Of a stretch of DNA of 64,000 bases, positions 53,244 to 60,686 are shown piece by piece; the first letter of the stretch is position 1; each line of letters begins with the position of its first letter. A program made the translations under genes and the position numbers. The stretch comes from Algoriphagus sp. AGSA1 (lineage in GTDB: Bacteria; Bacteroidota; Bacteroidia; Cytophagales; Cyclobacteriaceae), in the NCBI RefSeq assembly GCF_021390545.1, contig NZ_JAJUWR010000017.1, positions 1-64,000 on the forward strand. The letters run 5' to 3'. A model generated the notes under the pieces. It saw only the letters and a list, made by a program, of their open reading frames with translations. It did not search any database and was not told the DNA's origin.

Positions 53244-54404
53244 TCAAAAGTTAAAAGTGAATACCGCAAAACCCAGTTCGTCCTCGACATTGACATAGGA
53301 GTAGAGCTTGCCGTCTTTGAAAAAATAGAATCTGGGACGCTGGGTTATCTTTTCGAATATGGTTTCTCCTAAAAGATTTAGTTCGGAGTCGTAAACGAAT
53401 AAATAGATAATCGATTTATAGCTTTCTTTATTTTCTATATCGGAGATATCTTCAATAGTTGAGGAAATGATCTTGTGCCCTAATCTGAAAAACTGCCTTC
53501 TGCTTTCATCCCACATAAATTTATGAAAACTAATTTGGGAGGATGATTTTGCTGTTTCGGCAAAAAATTCATCCTGACTGGACACCTCATTTTTTAATGA
53601 TCCGGTTTTGGCATTTTGCACAAGTTGATGTTGAAAAGTGGTGAGTTGCAGCGAATCTTTTTGATAATCATATCTATATACTGAGGAGGTGACCTCATTG
53701 GAGATAAAGAGCGTTCCATTAATTTCCCGGAGGCTGGACTGGGGTACTGCCATTATACTTCGATCACTCATCATAACACTAAAATCGCTTGCTACATCCA
53801 AAGCAGGTAAATCGATAATTTCTCCTGTTCTTTCCTTTGGATTTAATTTTACCAAATCTTTCGCACCGTCATTGAAATAACCTGTTAGAGAAAACAGCCG
53901 ATTTTGATCCGAAGTCATTAGCATTTGGTAGTTGAAGGGAGAATCCAGCTCTAGCCCATCAAATTCGGCTTTATGTAATTTGAAGGATTCCAGGTTCTTT
54001 CCATTTCGGTCAAAGATCCCAGTTGCCTGGAAATTTGTAAATAGAAACTGATCATTTGAAAGTACCTGAATACTTTGGACATATTCCCCAACCCCGTTGG
54101 GGCCTTCCTTCTCAAAGGGGAGAAACTCCCTTAATTTCAATTGATCTAGGTCCACGACCGATAACTTATGATCATTGTTATTAAATAAATATAGTGTTTT
54201 ATTGTCCTTAGATAGACTTGACGAAAGTTCCAATTGGAATTCGTTGGCAATCGTTATGAATTCATCTCCAGAATCCACAACCACCGTGTCCACAGAATAG
54301 CTCAAGTTTTCCAGTATATTCCCAGTTCCAGATTTTTCCGCATCACTCTTTCCTCCACAGGATAGGAGAAGTGCCAGAACGGAAATAGTAAGTAGTTTTC
54401 TCAT
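53244..54404 (-). CDS. DUF4221-like lipoprotein, array gene 2
   Basis: The 386-residue B-group protein (lipobox LLSC, Cys16) has a signal peptide nearly the same as that of gene 5 (MRKLLTISVLALL) although the rest of the two proteins differs, which is another sign of end exchange. NILENLSYSVDTVVVDSG and FEKEGPNGVGEYVQS follow. A Glu/Asp-rich insert, SSTIEDISDIENKES, lies near residue 325. Tail as consensus, ending in TFNF. Five bases lie between it and gene 3 on its downstream side. Confidence 0.72.
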   Translation of the reverse strand: MRKLLTISVLALLLSCGGKSDAEKSGTGNILENLSYSVDTVVVDSGDEFITIANEFQLELSSSLSKDNKTLYLFNNNDHKLSVVDLDQLKLREFLPFEKEGPNGVGEYVQSIQVLSNDQFLFTNFQATGIFDRNGKNLESFKLHKAEFDGLELDSPFNYQMLMTSDQNRLFSLTGYFNDGAKDLVKLNPKERTGEIIDLPALDVASDFSVMMSDRSIMAVPQSSLREINGTLFISNEVTSSVYRYDYQKDSLQLTTFQHQLVQNAKTGSLKNEVSSQDEFFAETAKSSSQISFHKFMWDESRRQFFRLGHKIISSTIEDISDIENKESYKSIIYLFVYDSELNLLGETIFEKITQRPRFYFFKDGKLYSYVNVEDELGFAVFTFNF

Positions 54405-54409
54405 AGGCT

Positions 54410-55552
54410 TTAAAAATCAAAAGTGAATACCGCGAAGCCCAGCTCGTCCTCGACATTGACATAAGACCAGAGCTTGCCGTCTTTGAAGAAACAGCTTTCT
54501 AGAAGTGCATTGAGGCCTTTGAGAAGTGTCTCTCCTAATAGGTTGAAATTCTGATCATAGGCAAATAAGTAAACTTCGTAATCAGCTGGTTCTTCTTCTG
54601 TTTCACCCAATATGGTCTTACTTGCGAGTCGGTAGTGTTTGGCAGTTGAACTATCCCACATAATTTCTCTATAGGAAATCTGACCAGCCACTTTTCGATA
54701 TTCAGTCCAAAAATCTTTTTCAGTACTTACTTCATTTAAAACTTCCCCTGTTTTTTCACTAGGAGCAATTTTATGGGGAAAATCAAAATACTCTAAATTT
54801 TCGGTCTTGGTATCATAGCGGTATATCCCACTTCCTACAGTACAGGTGATTATTAAAATGTCATCAATTAGATTCAGTGAATAGTCTTCAGTTTCAAGTG
54901 CTTTTCCATTTTCTGTGTTCCAGAATAGACTAAAATTTCCTGCTTTCTCCATTTCGGATAGCTTGATTATTTCCCCTTTTATGTTGCTAGGATCTAGTAT
55001 TGCCAGATCTCTAACTCCTGTGAGGCAATCTCCTGGTAAAGAATAGAGAAGTCCCGATTTTGGATCCATAAGGATTTCATACATGAGGGTAAAAGGATTA
55101 AGAGTATCGAGCCCATCAATATCACTTGCTCCTATACTTACTCTTGAAAGTAAGTCGCCATGTAGATTGTATATTCCGGCTTTTGATAAAGAAGGAACCA
55201 TAAGCGTTCCATCCGGTAAAACTTGAAAGTATGAGCTCTTGCCTATTCCATTTGAACCTTCCAATTCAAATGGATAAGTGGCTTTGATTACCATTTGATC
55301 CAGATCTATCTCTCGAAAAACAGTCTGTTGCCTATCAAAAAGTATAAGTGAAGTTCTGTCAGCTGAAAGATCAAAATAGTGCAAACCATGATTGAGATTG
55401 ATGATTTCACCTTTGACATCTACTACCACCGTATCCACCGAATAGCTCAGGTTTTCCAGGATATTGCCCGCCTCAGCGGATCCTTTCTTTTCACCTGATC
55501 TCCCACAGGAAAAAAATAACGCAAAACAAGCAAACAGTAAGGGTTTCCGCAT
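54410..55552 (-). CDS. DUF4221-like lipoprotein, array gene 1 (first in the operon)
   Basis: The 380-residue B-group lipoprotein (lipobox FFSC, Cys16) opens the array. It shows the general plan of the group: signal peptide, NILENLSYSVDTVVVD block, a hydrophobic LFDRQ strand with REIDLDQM, the EGSNGIGK motif (EGPNG in most others), several IYRYD/DLAILD-type strand repeats, AYDQNFNLLGETLL, and a tail KLWSYVNVEDELGF. The proteins resemble DUF4221 and six-bladed beta-propeller families of Bacteroidota. A perfect palindrome overlaps its start codon. No ligand or role is known; the lipid anchor places it in the envelope, possibly the cell surface. Confidence 0.72.
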   Translation of the reverse strand: MRKPLLFACFALFFSCGRSGEKKGSAEAGNILENLSYSVDTVVVDVKGEIINLNHGLHYFDLSADRTSLILFDRQQTVFREIDLDQMVIKATYPFELEGSNGIGKSSYFQVLPDGTLMVPSLSKAGIYNLHGDLLSRVSIGASDIDGLDTLNPFTLMYEILMDPKSGLLYSLPGDCLTGVRDLAILDPSNIKGEIIKLSEMEKAGNFSLFWNTENGKALETEDYSLNLIDDILIITCTVGSGIYRYDTKTENLEYFDFPHKIAPSEKTGEVLNEVSTEKDFWTEYRKVAGQISYREIMWDSSTAKHYRLASKTILGETEEEPADYEVYLFAYDQNFNLLGETLLKGLNALLESCFFKDGKLWSYVNVEDELGFAVFTFDF

Positions 55553-55569
55553 TCTAAAGAGTTTAGAAT
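55551..55569 (-). promoter_or_regulatory. Palindrome overlapping the start codon of the first array gene
   Basis: ATTCTAAA (55551-55558) and TTTAGAAT (55562-55569) are perfect inverted repeats with a 3-base loop. In the transcript, the ATG of gene 1 begins inside the second arm, so the hairpin would hide the start codon, or the DNA palindrome could bind a regulator. No clear promoter box was recognised upstream. Confidence 0.5.
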
Positions 55570-55654
55570 GGAAAATAGTTAATTCATTGCAGAATAGTTA
55601 GTTAATAAATCTAAAAAATTGTCGGACAGCAATAATTGGGATCTGCTAATTAAA

Positions 55655-55750
55655 GTATCGCCCCATTCAGGGCTCCAATAAAAACAACATCTCCCTGCCC
55701 TGCACTGCGTACAGGGTCATGAATAGTCAGGCTCCTTCGGAGCTGAACCA
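55655..55750. repeat. Composite REP-like element with three short hairpins
   Basis: Three stems lie in line: GCCC-CATTCA-GGGC (55660-55673), CCCTG paired with CAGGG (55698-55716), and GCTCC-TTC-GGAGC (55731-55743). There is no coding frame. It lies upstream of the DUF4221 array, in the 310-base gap before the DUF4286 gene, and is different from the palindromes at 1686-1751. Confidence 0.45.
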
Positions 55751-55785
55751 GGAATAAAGTTGAAGCTGTGCAATTTCCTTCATGT

Positions 55786-55832
55786 AATCTGCGCTGATCT
55801 GCGTCTTTATCCGCGGAAATCTGCGGAACCTA
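55786..55832. repeat. Dispersed CTGATCTGCG/TCTGCGG intergenic repeat, copy 2
   Basis: This copy reads CTGATCTGCGTCTTTATC and then TCTGCGGAACC, matching 38092-38158. The two copies lie just outside either end of the DUF4221 operon, in the same orientation. Confidence 0.4.
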
Positions 55833-55862
55833 ATCTAAAATCCCCTAAAAATATTCCTTTCC

Positions 55863-56168
55863 CTAATCCACCGACTCCATCAGCGTGCGGAAGGGCATGG
55901 CTTTTTCGCCGTATCTTGCCTGGGTTTCGTAGCGAAGTTCCTTCGCAAAGCGGCTTTCGTATTCGATCAGTTTTTTGGTGTTTTCCGCAAAAAATTGCAC
56001 CGAATAGTTGGTCACACTATCATCTGGGCTATTGAGCAGCCGAAAGAACCTGTGTTCAATAAACAATCCCGTAGCGAAAATTTCAGGAATATGGGTCACT
56101 TTCATCCACTGGACAAAATCCTCCTCAATCTCATTGGAAACAGTAAACGTGATGTTGTAAAGAATCAT
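55863..56168 (-). CDS. DUF4286 family protein
   Basis: The 101-residue cytoplasmic protein matches DUF4286: MILYNITFTVSNEIEEDFVQ at the start, WMKVTHIPEIFATGLF near residue 21, and SYSVQFFAENTKK-like NYSVQFFAENTKK near 54, with RYGEKAMPFRTLME at the end. The family is small, widespread in Bacteroidota, and has a ferredoxin-like (dimeric alpha-beta) look. No function is known. It is divergent from cruF with a 110-base spacer. Confidence 0.88.
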   Translation of the reverse strand: MILYNITFTVSNEIEEDFVQWMKVTHIPEIFATGLFIEHRFFRLLNSPDDSVTNYSVQFFAENTKKLIEYESRFAKELRYETQARYGEKAMPFRTLMESVD

Positions 56169-56278
56169 AGCAGGGGATTTTGGATGGAATTTCGTTTTTT
56201 TGCAAACAGATTTGAGATTTCAAAGTTAGGAATCCATACACAAAAATTGAATTTCCATTACCCAAAGCTTCGTAAAAT

Positions 56279-56947
56279 ATGCATAAAATAGCCCACGCAC
56301 CCCCAGAGGCACAGAATAAGCGACTGATCATCGCTAAAATCGTGGTGGTTGCCTTATATGCAGTGGGGGTAGTTGGCTTGAGTTTGCCGGAATATAGGGA
56401 GATGTTTCTGAAGCTTACTCCTGCCCAGTTGTTGGTCTCCCTGGTGATTTTATTGGGATTTCACAAGGGCTGGAATGAGGCTTTCCCCATCTTTGCCACT
56501 GCGGCGTTTTGGATAGGATTCGGCGCTGAGGCCATCGGCATCCACACGGGGCATCTATTTGGGGATTACGTATATGGACCTACCTTAGGCCCCAAGCTCT
56601 GGCAAGTCCCCATCGTGATCGGGGTCAACTGGTTTTTGTTGGTGTATCTGACCGGAACTGTCTTTCACCGAGTGACTGACAATGACTACTATGCCGCGCT
56701 ACTTGGGGCTACGGCGATGGTAGTGATTGATTACATCCTGGAACCGGTGGCTGTAGCCTTGGATATGTGGCATTGGAAGTTTGAGATTATCCCTGCAGGA
56801 AATTATTTCTCGTGGTTTGCAGTGGCATTTCTAATCCATCTGATCTACAGAAAGGCCAATTTCGAAAGGGGGAATCCTTTGGCAGCCTGGATGTTGGTAG
56901 CAATGATTCTTTTCTTTACTATGCTTAACTTCACCTTGGAGCTGTGA
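56279..56947 (+). CDS. cruF: Carotenoid 1,2-hydratase, CruF type
   Basis: The 222-residue membrane protein (seven hydrophobic helices) matches CruF/bisanhydrobacterioruberin hydratase-type enzymes, which add water to the 1,2 double bond of an open (psi) carotenoid end. GFGAEAIGIHTGHLFGDYVY near residue 80, GVNWFLLVYLTG near 117 and DYILEPVAVALDMWHW near 158 hold the conserved acidic, Trp and His residues. Together with a lycopene cyclase, CrtZ and CrtW, it implies monocyclic pigments with one hydrated open end. It is followed by crtZ after 187 bases. Confidence 0.88.
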   Translation: MHKIAHAPPEAQNKRLIIAKIVVVALYAVGVVGLSLPEYREMFLKLTPAQLLVSLVILLGFHKGWNEAFPIFATAAFWIGFGAEAIGIHTGHLFGDYVYGPTLGPKLWQVPIVIGVNWFLLVYLTGTVFHRVTDNDYYAALLGATAMVVIDYILEPVAVALDMWHWKFEIIPAGNYFSWFAVAFLIHLIYRKANFERGNPLAAWMLVAMILFFTMLNFTLEL

Positions 56948-57134
56948 AAGCACAAAATAATTTGAGGCCAGATGGGTATAAAGCATAGGGATTTGGAGTA
57001 AATAAAGTCGCAATCTATAGAGATATAGGATGATTACGTTATGCTATTTGCAGCCTCTCCGTACTACCTGACTAATTAAAACAGAACTTGAAGTATTGCC
57101 CAAACAAAACTTAACTACTCTGGTTGTTACTCTA

Positions 57135-57581
57135 ATGATAGAAGCGATAGGTTTAACCATATTGGGATTTGGATTGATGGAGCTATCCGGCTGGGCTATC
57201 CACAAATATCTTATGCATGGCCCGCTCTGGATGATCCATAAGACACATCACAAGCATTCCGGCTCCTTTTTCGAGTTAAATGACCTATTTTCGCTTCTGT
57301 TTGGAAGTATTGCCGTGTTGCTGATATTCTTGGGAGTGGAAGAACTGGACTACAGATTTTGGTTGGGAATAGGGATTAGCTTATATGGCATGCTGTATTT
57401 CCTTCTTCATGACATATTGATCCACAGACGTATTAAGTGGATGAACCGACCGAAAAGCCATTTTCTGCAGGGGATTTTGAAGGCTCATCAAGCCCATCAT
57501 TACAGTGACAAAAGGGACGGAGCAGTATCTTTTGGGCTTTTTTTGGTTCCAAAAAAATACTTTAAGAAAAAAGACAGGTGA
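57135..57581 (+). CDS. crtZ: Beta-carotene 3-hydroxylase
   Basis: The 148-residue di-iron membrane enzyme hydroxylates the beta-ring of carotenoids at C-3. Four His motifs are visible: HKYLMHG, HKTHHKH, HDILIHRR and HQAHHY, giving the ligand set of the fatty acid hydroxylase family. A TTG at 57096 would add 13 residues; the ATG at 57135 agrees better with relatives. Its 3' end overlaps the MerR regulator by four bases, so pigment enzyme and regulator are co-transcribed. Confidence 0.9.
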   Translation: MIEAIGLTILGFGLMELSGWAIHKYLMHGPLWMIHKTHHKHSGSFFELNDLFSLLFGSIAVLLIFLGVEELDYRFWLGIGISLYGMLYFLLHDILIHRRIKWMNRPKSHFLQGILKAHQAHHYSDKRDGAVSFGLFLVPKKYFKKKDR

Positions 57582-58468
57582 GCAACTACTCGATAAAAGA
57601 TCTGGAACAACTCTCCGGAATCAAGGCGCATACGCTGAGAATCTGGGAACAGCGCTACAATCTGCTGAATCCAAAACGGACGGATACAAATATCCGCTAT
57701 TATGATGATGCGGACCTGAAGCTTATCCTGAACGTATCTATGCTAAACGCACATGGCATGAAGATCAGTAAGATTGCGGCCATGTCTTCTGCCGATATCT
57801 CGCAGGAGATCATCAGGCTAACTGACCAGTCTGTGGATCACAACGACCAGATCCAGGCACTTACCATCTGCATGATCGAGATGGATGAGGACAGGTTTGA
57901 GAAAGTCCTTTCTACCAATATCATCAAGTTAGGCTTTGAGGACACTGTGCTGAACGTGATTTACCCTTTTCTCTCGAAAATCGGTATTCTCTGGCAAACC
58001 GGGGCAATCAACCCGGCACAAGAGCATTTTATATCCAACCTTATCCGGCAAAAACTTATAGTGGCAATCGATGGGCAGGTGGGAAAAAGCAATGGCAAAA
58101 CCTTTATGCTATTTCTCCCTGAAGGTGAGTTGCATGAGCTTTCACTACTTTTTAGCTCCTATTTAATTAAAAAACATGGGCATAAGGTCATTTATTTAGG
58201 ACAGAGTACTCCACAGGAGGATTTGATTTCTGTTTATAAGCTCCAAAAGCCAGAGTATCTGCTTACCATCATCACCTCAGCGCCTTCGGGCGACAATGTA
58301 CAGGACTACGTATGCTGGATGGGCAAAGAATTTGGACAGAGTGAAATATTCATCACAGGCCTGCAAACTTTAGAGCAAGCTATCGAGATCCCCTCCAATA
58401 TCCGTCTGCTCACCTACGCCAAGGAAATCAAGGAAGTCTTTTTACAGATGGAACATAAGTCTGTTTAG
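57578..58468 (+). CDS. MerR-family regulator with CarH/LitR-like cobalamin-binding domains
   Basis: The 296-residue protein has an N-terminal MerR winged helix (residues 4-72, with IKAHTLRIWEQRY), a helical bundle (about 88-165) and a Rossmann-like B12-binding domain (about 172-290). The CarH signature Trp-x9-Glu-His is present as Trp139 with Glu149-His150, and His186 in EGELHELSL is at the position of the lower axial cobalt ligand; the usual Gly after it is Ser189. CarH is a light-sensitive, adenosylcobalamin-dependent repressor of carotenoid genes. The neighbouring genes strongly support such a role. It starts with GTG and overlaps crtZ by four bases. Confidence 0.85.
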   Translation: MSNYSIKDLEQLSGIKAHTLRIWEQRYNLLNPKRTDTNIRYYDDADLKLILNVSMLNAHGMKISKIAAMSSADISQEIIRLTDQSVDHNDQIQALTICMIEMDEDRFEKVLSTNIIKLGFEDTVLNVIYPFLSKIGILWQTGAINPAQEHFISNLIRQKLIVAIDGQVGKSNGKTFMLFLPEGELHELSLLFSSYLIKKHGHKVIYLGQSTPQEDLISVYKLQKPEYLLTIITSAPSGDNVQDYVCWMGKEFGQSEIFITGLQTLEQAIEIPSNIRLLTYAKEIKEVFLQMEHKSV

Positions 58469-58488
58469 TTTTTACAAATAAATTTTAA

Positions 58489-58520
58489 ACAAAAGCATTC
58501 TAGGAAGAATGCTTTTTTTA
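58489..58520 (+). terminator. Terminator of the cruF-crtZ-merR unit
   Basis: AAAAGCATTCT (58491-58501) pairs with AGAATGCTTTT (58506-58516) over 11 bp with a 4-base loop and runs into a T tract, 22 bases after the merR stop. Confidence 0.88.
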
Positions 58521-58616
58521 TGTCCCAAAACATAAAAAAGAGGCATATTACCTTATAAAACTGTTGATAAGAATATCATTTTGTTTAACTTTTTATTATT
58601 TTTATTAAACATTTTC

Positions 58617-58655
58617 TTTTAATTCCGTTTAATGATGTGTATGTTTGATCAAACA
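58617..58655 (+). promoter_or_regulatory. Candidate promoter with overlapping perfect palindrome, upstream of the sigma factor
   Basis: TATGTTTG at 58640-58647 matches the Bacteroidota -7 box, and TTTT at 58617-58620 is placed 19 bases upstream as a weak -33 box. TGTTTGATCAAACA (58642-58655), a perfect 14-bp palindrome, overlaps the -7 box. Related GTTTAA/TTAAAC half-sites occur further upstream (about 58582-58632). A repressor bound here would block the start of the sigma-crtI-crtB operon. Confidence 0.55.
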
Positions 58656-58669
58656 AAAACCACTACATC

Positions 58670-59182
58670 ATGACTACCTTGGAATTCAGTTACTCGCTCC
58701 ATCAACTTTCTAGTGTGCTAAAGCCATTTGCCCTGAAACTGACAAAAGATCTTGACGACGCCAATGACCTACTTCAGGACACTATGGTGAAAGCCTATAC
58801 CAACCAGGACAAATTCGCTGAAGGCACCAACCTAAAGGCATGGCTTTACACGATCATGAAGAACACCTTCATCACGAACTACCAGAAGATGGTACGCCGA
58901 GCTACATTTGTGGATACTACTGAAAATCTGCATTACCTCAACTCAAGCGAAGCGGTTATAGAAAATTCAGCCTATGGAGATTTTACTATGGAGGATATCT
59001 ATGAGGCAATAGACCGTCTTGATGAAGTTTTTAGCACGCCATTTTTACTGTATTACAGAGGATTCAAATACCATGAGATTGCCGATCGTTTAAGTATTCC
59101 GATTGGAACTGTGAAAAATAGGATTCATATTGCCCGCAAGTATCTCAAAGAAGATTTGATGGTTTATAAGCATCTTAACTAA
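58670..59182 (+). CDS. ECF-type RNA polymerase sigma factor
   Basis: The 170-residue protein has sigma-70 region 2 (residues 12-85, with DLDDANDLLQDTMVKAY) and region 4 (about 118-165, with YHEIADRLSIPIGTVKNRI as the helix-turn-helix). No anti-sigma factor gene adjoins it. It is the first gene of the carotenoid operon, four bases before crtI. In Myxococcus a light-controlled ECF sigma factor (CarQ) drives carotenoid genes, so an arrangement in which the CarH-like protein represses this sigma factor is plausible. Confidence 0.9.
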   Translation: MTTLEFSYSLHQLSSVLKPFALKLTKDLDDANDLLQDTMVKAYTNQDKFAEGTNLKAWLYTIMKNTFITNYQKMVRRATFVDTTENLHYLNSSEAVIENSAYGDFTMEDIYEAIDRLDEVFSTPFLLYYRGFKYHEIADRLSIPIGTVKNRIHIARKYLKEDLMVYKHLN

Positions 59183-59186
59183 GCAA

Positions 59187-60671
59187 ATGAAACAAAAACA
59201 TGCAGTAGTGATAGGTTCGGGATTTGCCGGACTATCTGCTGCCACTCACCTTGCTGCCAACAATTTTTCTGTCACCCTCTTGGAGAAGAATGATTCTCCG
59301 GGAGGAAGAGCCCGAAAATTCGAAAGCCAGGGCTTCACTTTCGACATGGGACCTAGCTGGTATTGGATGCCCGATGTTTTTGAGGATTATTTTTCGCATT
59401 TCGGCAAAAAACCTTCGGATTACTATGAACTCATACGCCTGGATCCTTCCTATGCAGTGATCTATGGTAAAAATGATATACTTAACATTCCTGCCAAACT
59501 AGATGAATTTAAAGCTCTCCTGGAGGAAATAGAACCTGGGGCAGCATCGCAACTAGATCTTTTTCTCGAGCAGGCCAAGTATAAATATAACGTGGGCATT
59601 CACGATCTGGTAAAAAAACCCAGTCGCTCCCTACTCGAATTTGCATCTTTGACACTGATGAAAGACATGATGCGCATGGATATATTCCAGTCCATGTCTT
59701 CCCATGTACGCAAGTTTTTCAAATCAGAAAAAATTATCCGGCTAATGGAGTTCCCGGTACTTTTCTTAGGGGAAACAGCCGAGAACATTCCTGCGCTATA
59801 CAGTCTGATGAATTATGCTGATATCGCTTTAGGGACCTGGTACCCCAAAGGTGGAATGCATGAAATCATCAAAGCAATGGTGGAACTCGCTGAAGAAAAG
59901 GGAGCAAAAATCCAATATAATGCCGAAGTGGAAGAGATAGAGATAGAAAGGGGGGAAGCAAAGCGTATTAGGCTGGTGAATGGCCAAAAGATAGAAGCTG
60001 ACGTAGTTATAGCGGCGGCAGATTATCACCATGTGGACAGACATCTGATCAGTCCGAAATACAGTAACTATAACGAAGAATACTGGGACAGTAGGGTCCT
60101 GGCGCCTTCTAGCTTGCTTTTCTACCTAGGTGTCAATAAAAAGCTGAAAAACCTTCGTCATCATAATTTGTTCTTCGACGAACCTCTCGGGCCACATGCT
60201 GATGCTATCTATTCCCATCCGAGGTGGCCCGAAGCACCCTTATTCTACACCTGCATCCCATCGATCACAGATGAGTCGGTAGCGCCCCAGGGAATGGAAA
60301 ACTTGTTTTTACTCATACCACTTGCACCAGACTTGGCAGATTCAGAAGAAACAAGAGAGAAATATTATGGGCTCATCATGGACAGGCTGGAGAGAATCTC
60401 CGGTCAGGAAATACGTAAACATGTGATCTATAAAAGATCCTATGCACATTCCGATTTCAAAGCAGACTATAACGCTTATAAGGGGAATGCTTACGGATTG
60501 GCCAATACCCTGAAACAAACAGCCCTCCTAAAGCCATCACTCAAAAACAAAAAGGTAAGAAACTTGTTCTACACTGGACAACTCACGGTACCTGGACCGG
60601 GGGTCCCACCCTCACTGATATCAGGATATGTGGTTGCAAAAGAAGCGATTAAAGAAAACTCATTGAAATAA
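59187..60671 (+). CDS. crtI: Phytoene desaturase (CrtI type)
   Basis: The 494-residue flavoprotein introduces double bonds into phytoene to give lycopene. The FAD-binding loop GSGFAG is at 10-15, followed by the ERK-like EKNDSPGGRARKFESQGF stretch near 34; the C-terminal FYTGQLTVPGPGVPPS motif near 456 is characteristic. It is located between the sigma factor and crtB. A second desaturase (CrtD), needed for flexixanthin, is not in the window. Confidence 0.95.
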   Translation: MKQKHAVVIGSGFAGLSAATHLAANNFSVTLLEKNDSPGGRARKFESQGFTFDMGPSWYWMPDVFEDYFSHFGKKPSDYYELIRLDPSYAVIYGKNDILNIPAKLDEFKALLEEIEPGAASQLDLFLEQAKYKYNVGIHDLVKKPSRSLLEFASLTLMKDMMRMDIFQSMSSHVRKFFKSEKIIRLMEFPVLFLGETAENIPALYSLMNYADIALGTWYPKGGMHEIIKAMVELAEEKGAKIQYNAEVEEIEIERGEAKRIRLVNGQKIEADVVIAAADYHHVDRHLISPKYSNYNEEYWDSRVLAPSSLLFYLGVNKKLKNLRHHNLFFDEPLGPHADAIYSHPRWPEAPLFYTCIPSITDESVAPQGMENLFLLIPLAPDLADSEETREKYYGLIMDRLERISGQEIRKHVIYKRSYAHSDFKADYNAYKGNAYGLANTLKQTALLKPSLKNKKVRNLFYTGQLTVPGPGVPPSLISGYVVAKEAIKENSLK

Positions 60672-60686
60672 GTAACTTTAGGAATT

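Larger units (their letters stand above)
44064..54488 (-). repeat. Ten copies of a conserved ~75-base 3' gene-end block, spaced about 1.15 kb
   Basis: The last 75-80 bases of array genes 10 down to 1 are nearly identical, encoding FFKDGKLYSYVNVEDELGF and the final AVFTF strand. Copies begin at 44064, 45212, 46357, 47505, 48628, 49787, 50922, 52079, 53244 and 54410. The blocks are far more alike than the gene centres between them, so they can serve as sites for homologous recombination or gene conversion. The spacers between stop and next start are only four or five bases. Confidence 0.85.

Noticed and set aside
44064-54488. Regularly spaced near-identical repeats, considered as a CRISPR-like or diversity-generating retroelement pattern
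   Set aside because: The 1.15 kb spacing equals gene length, the repeats encode protein ends, and no cas genes, reverse transcriptase or template repeat was seen.
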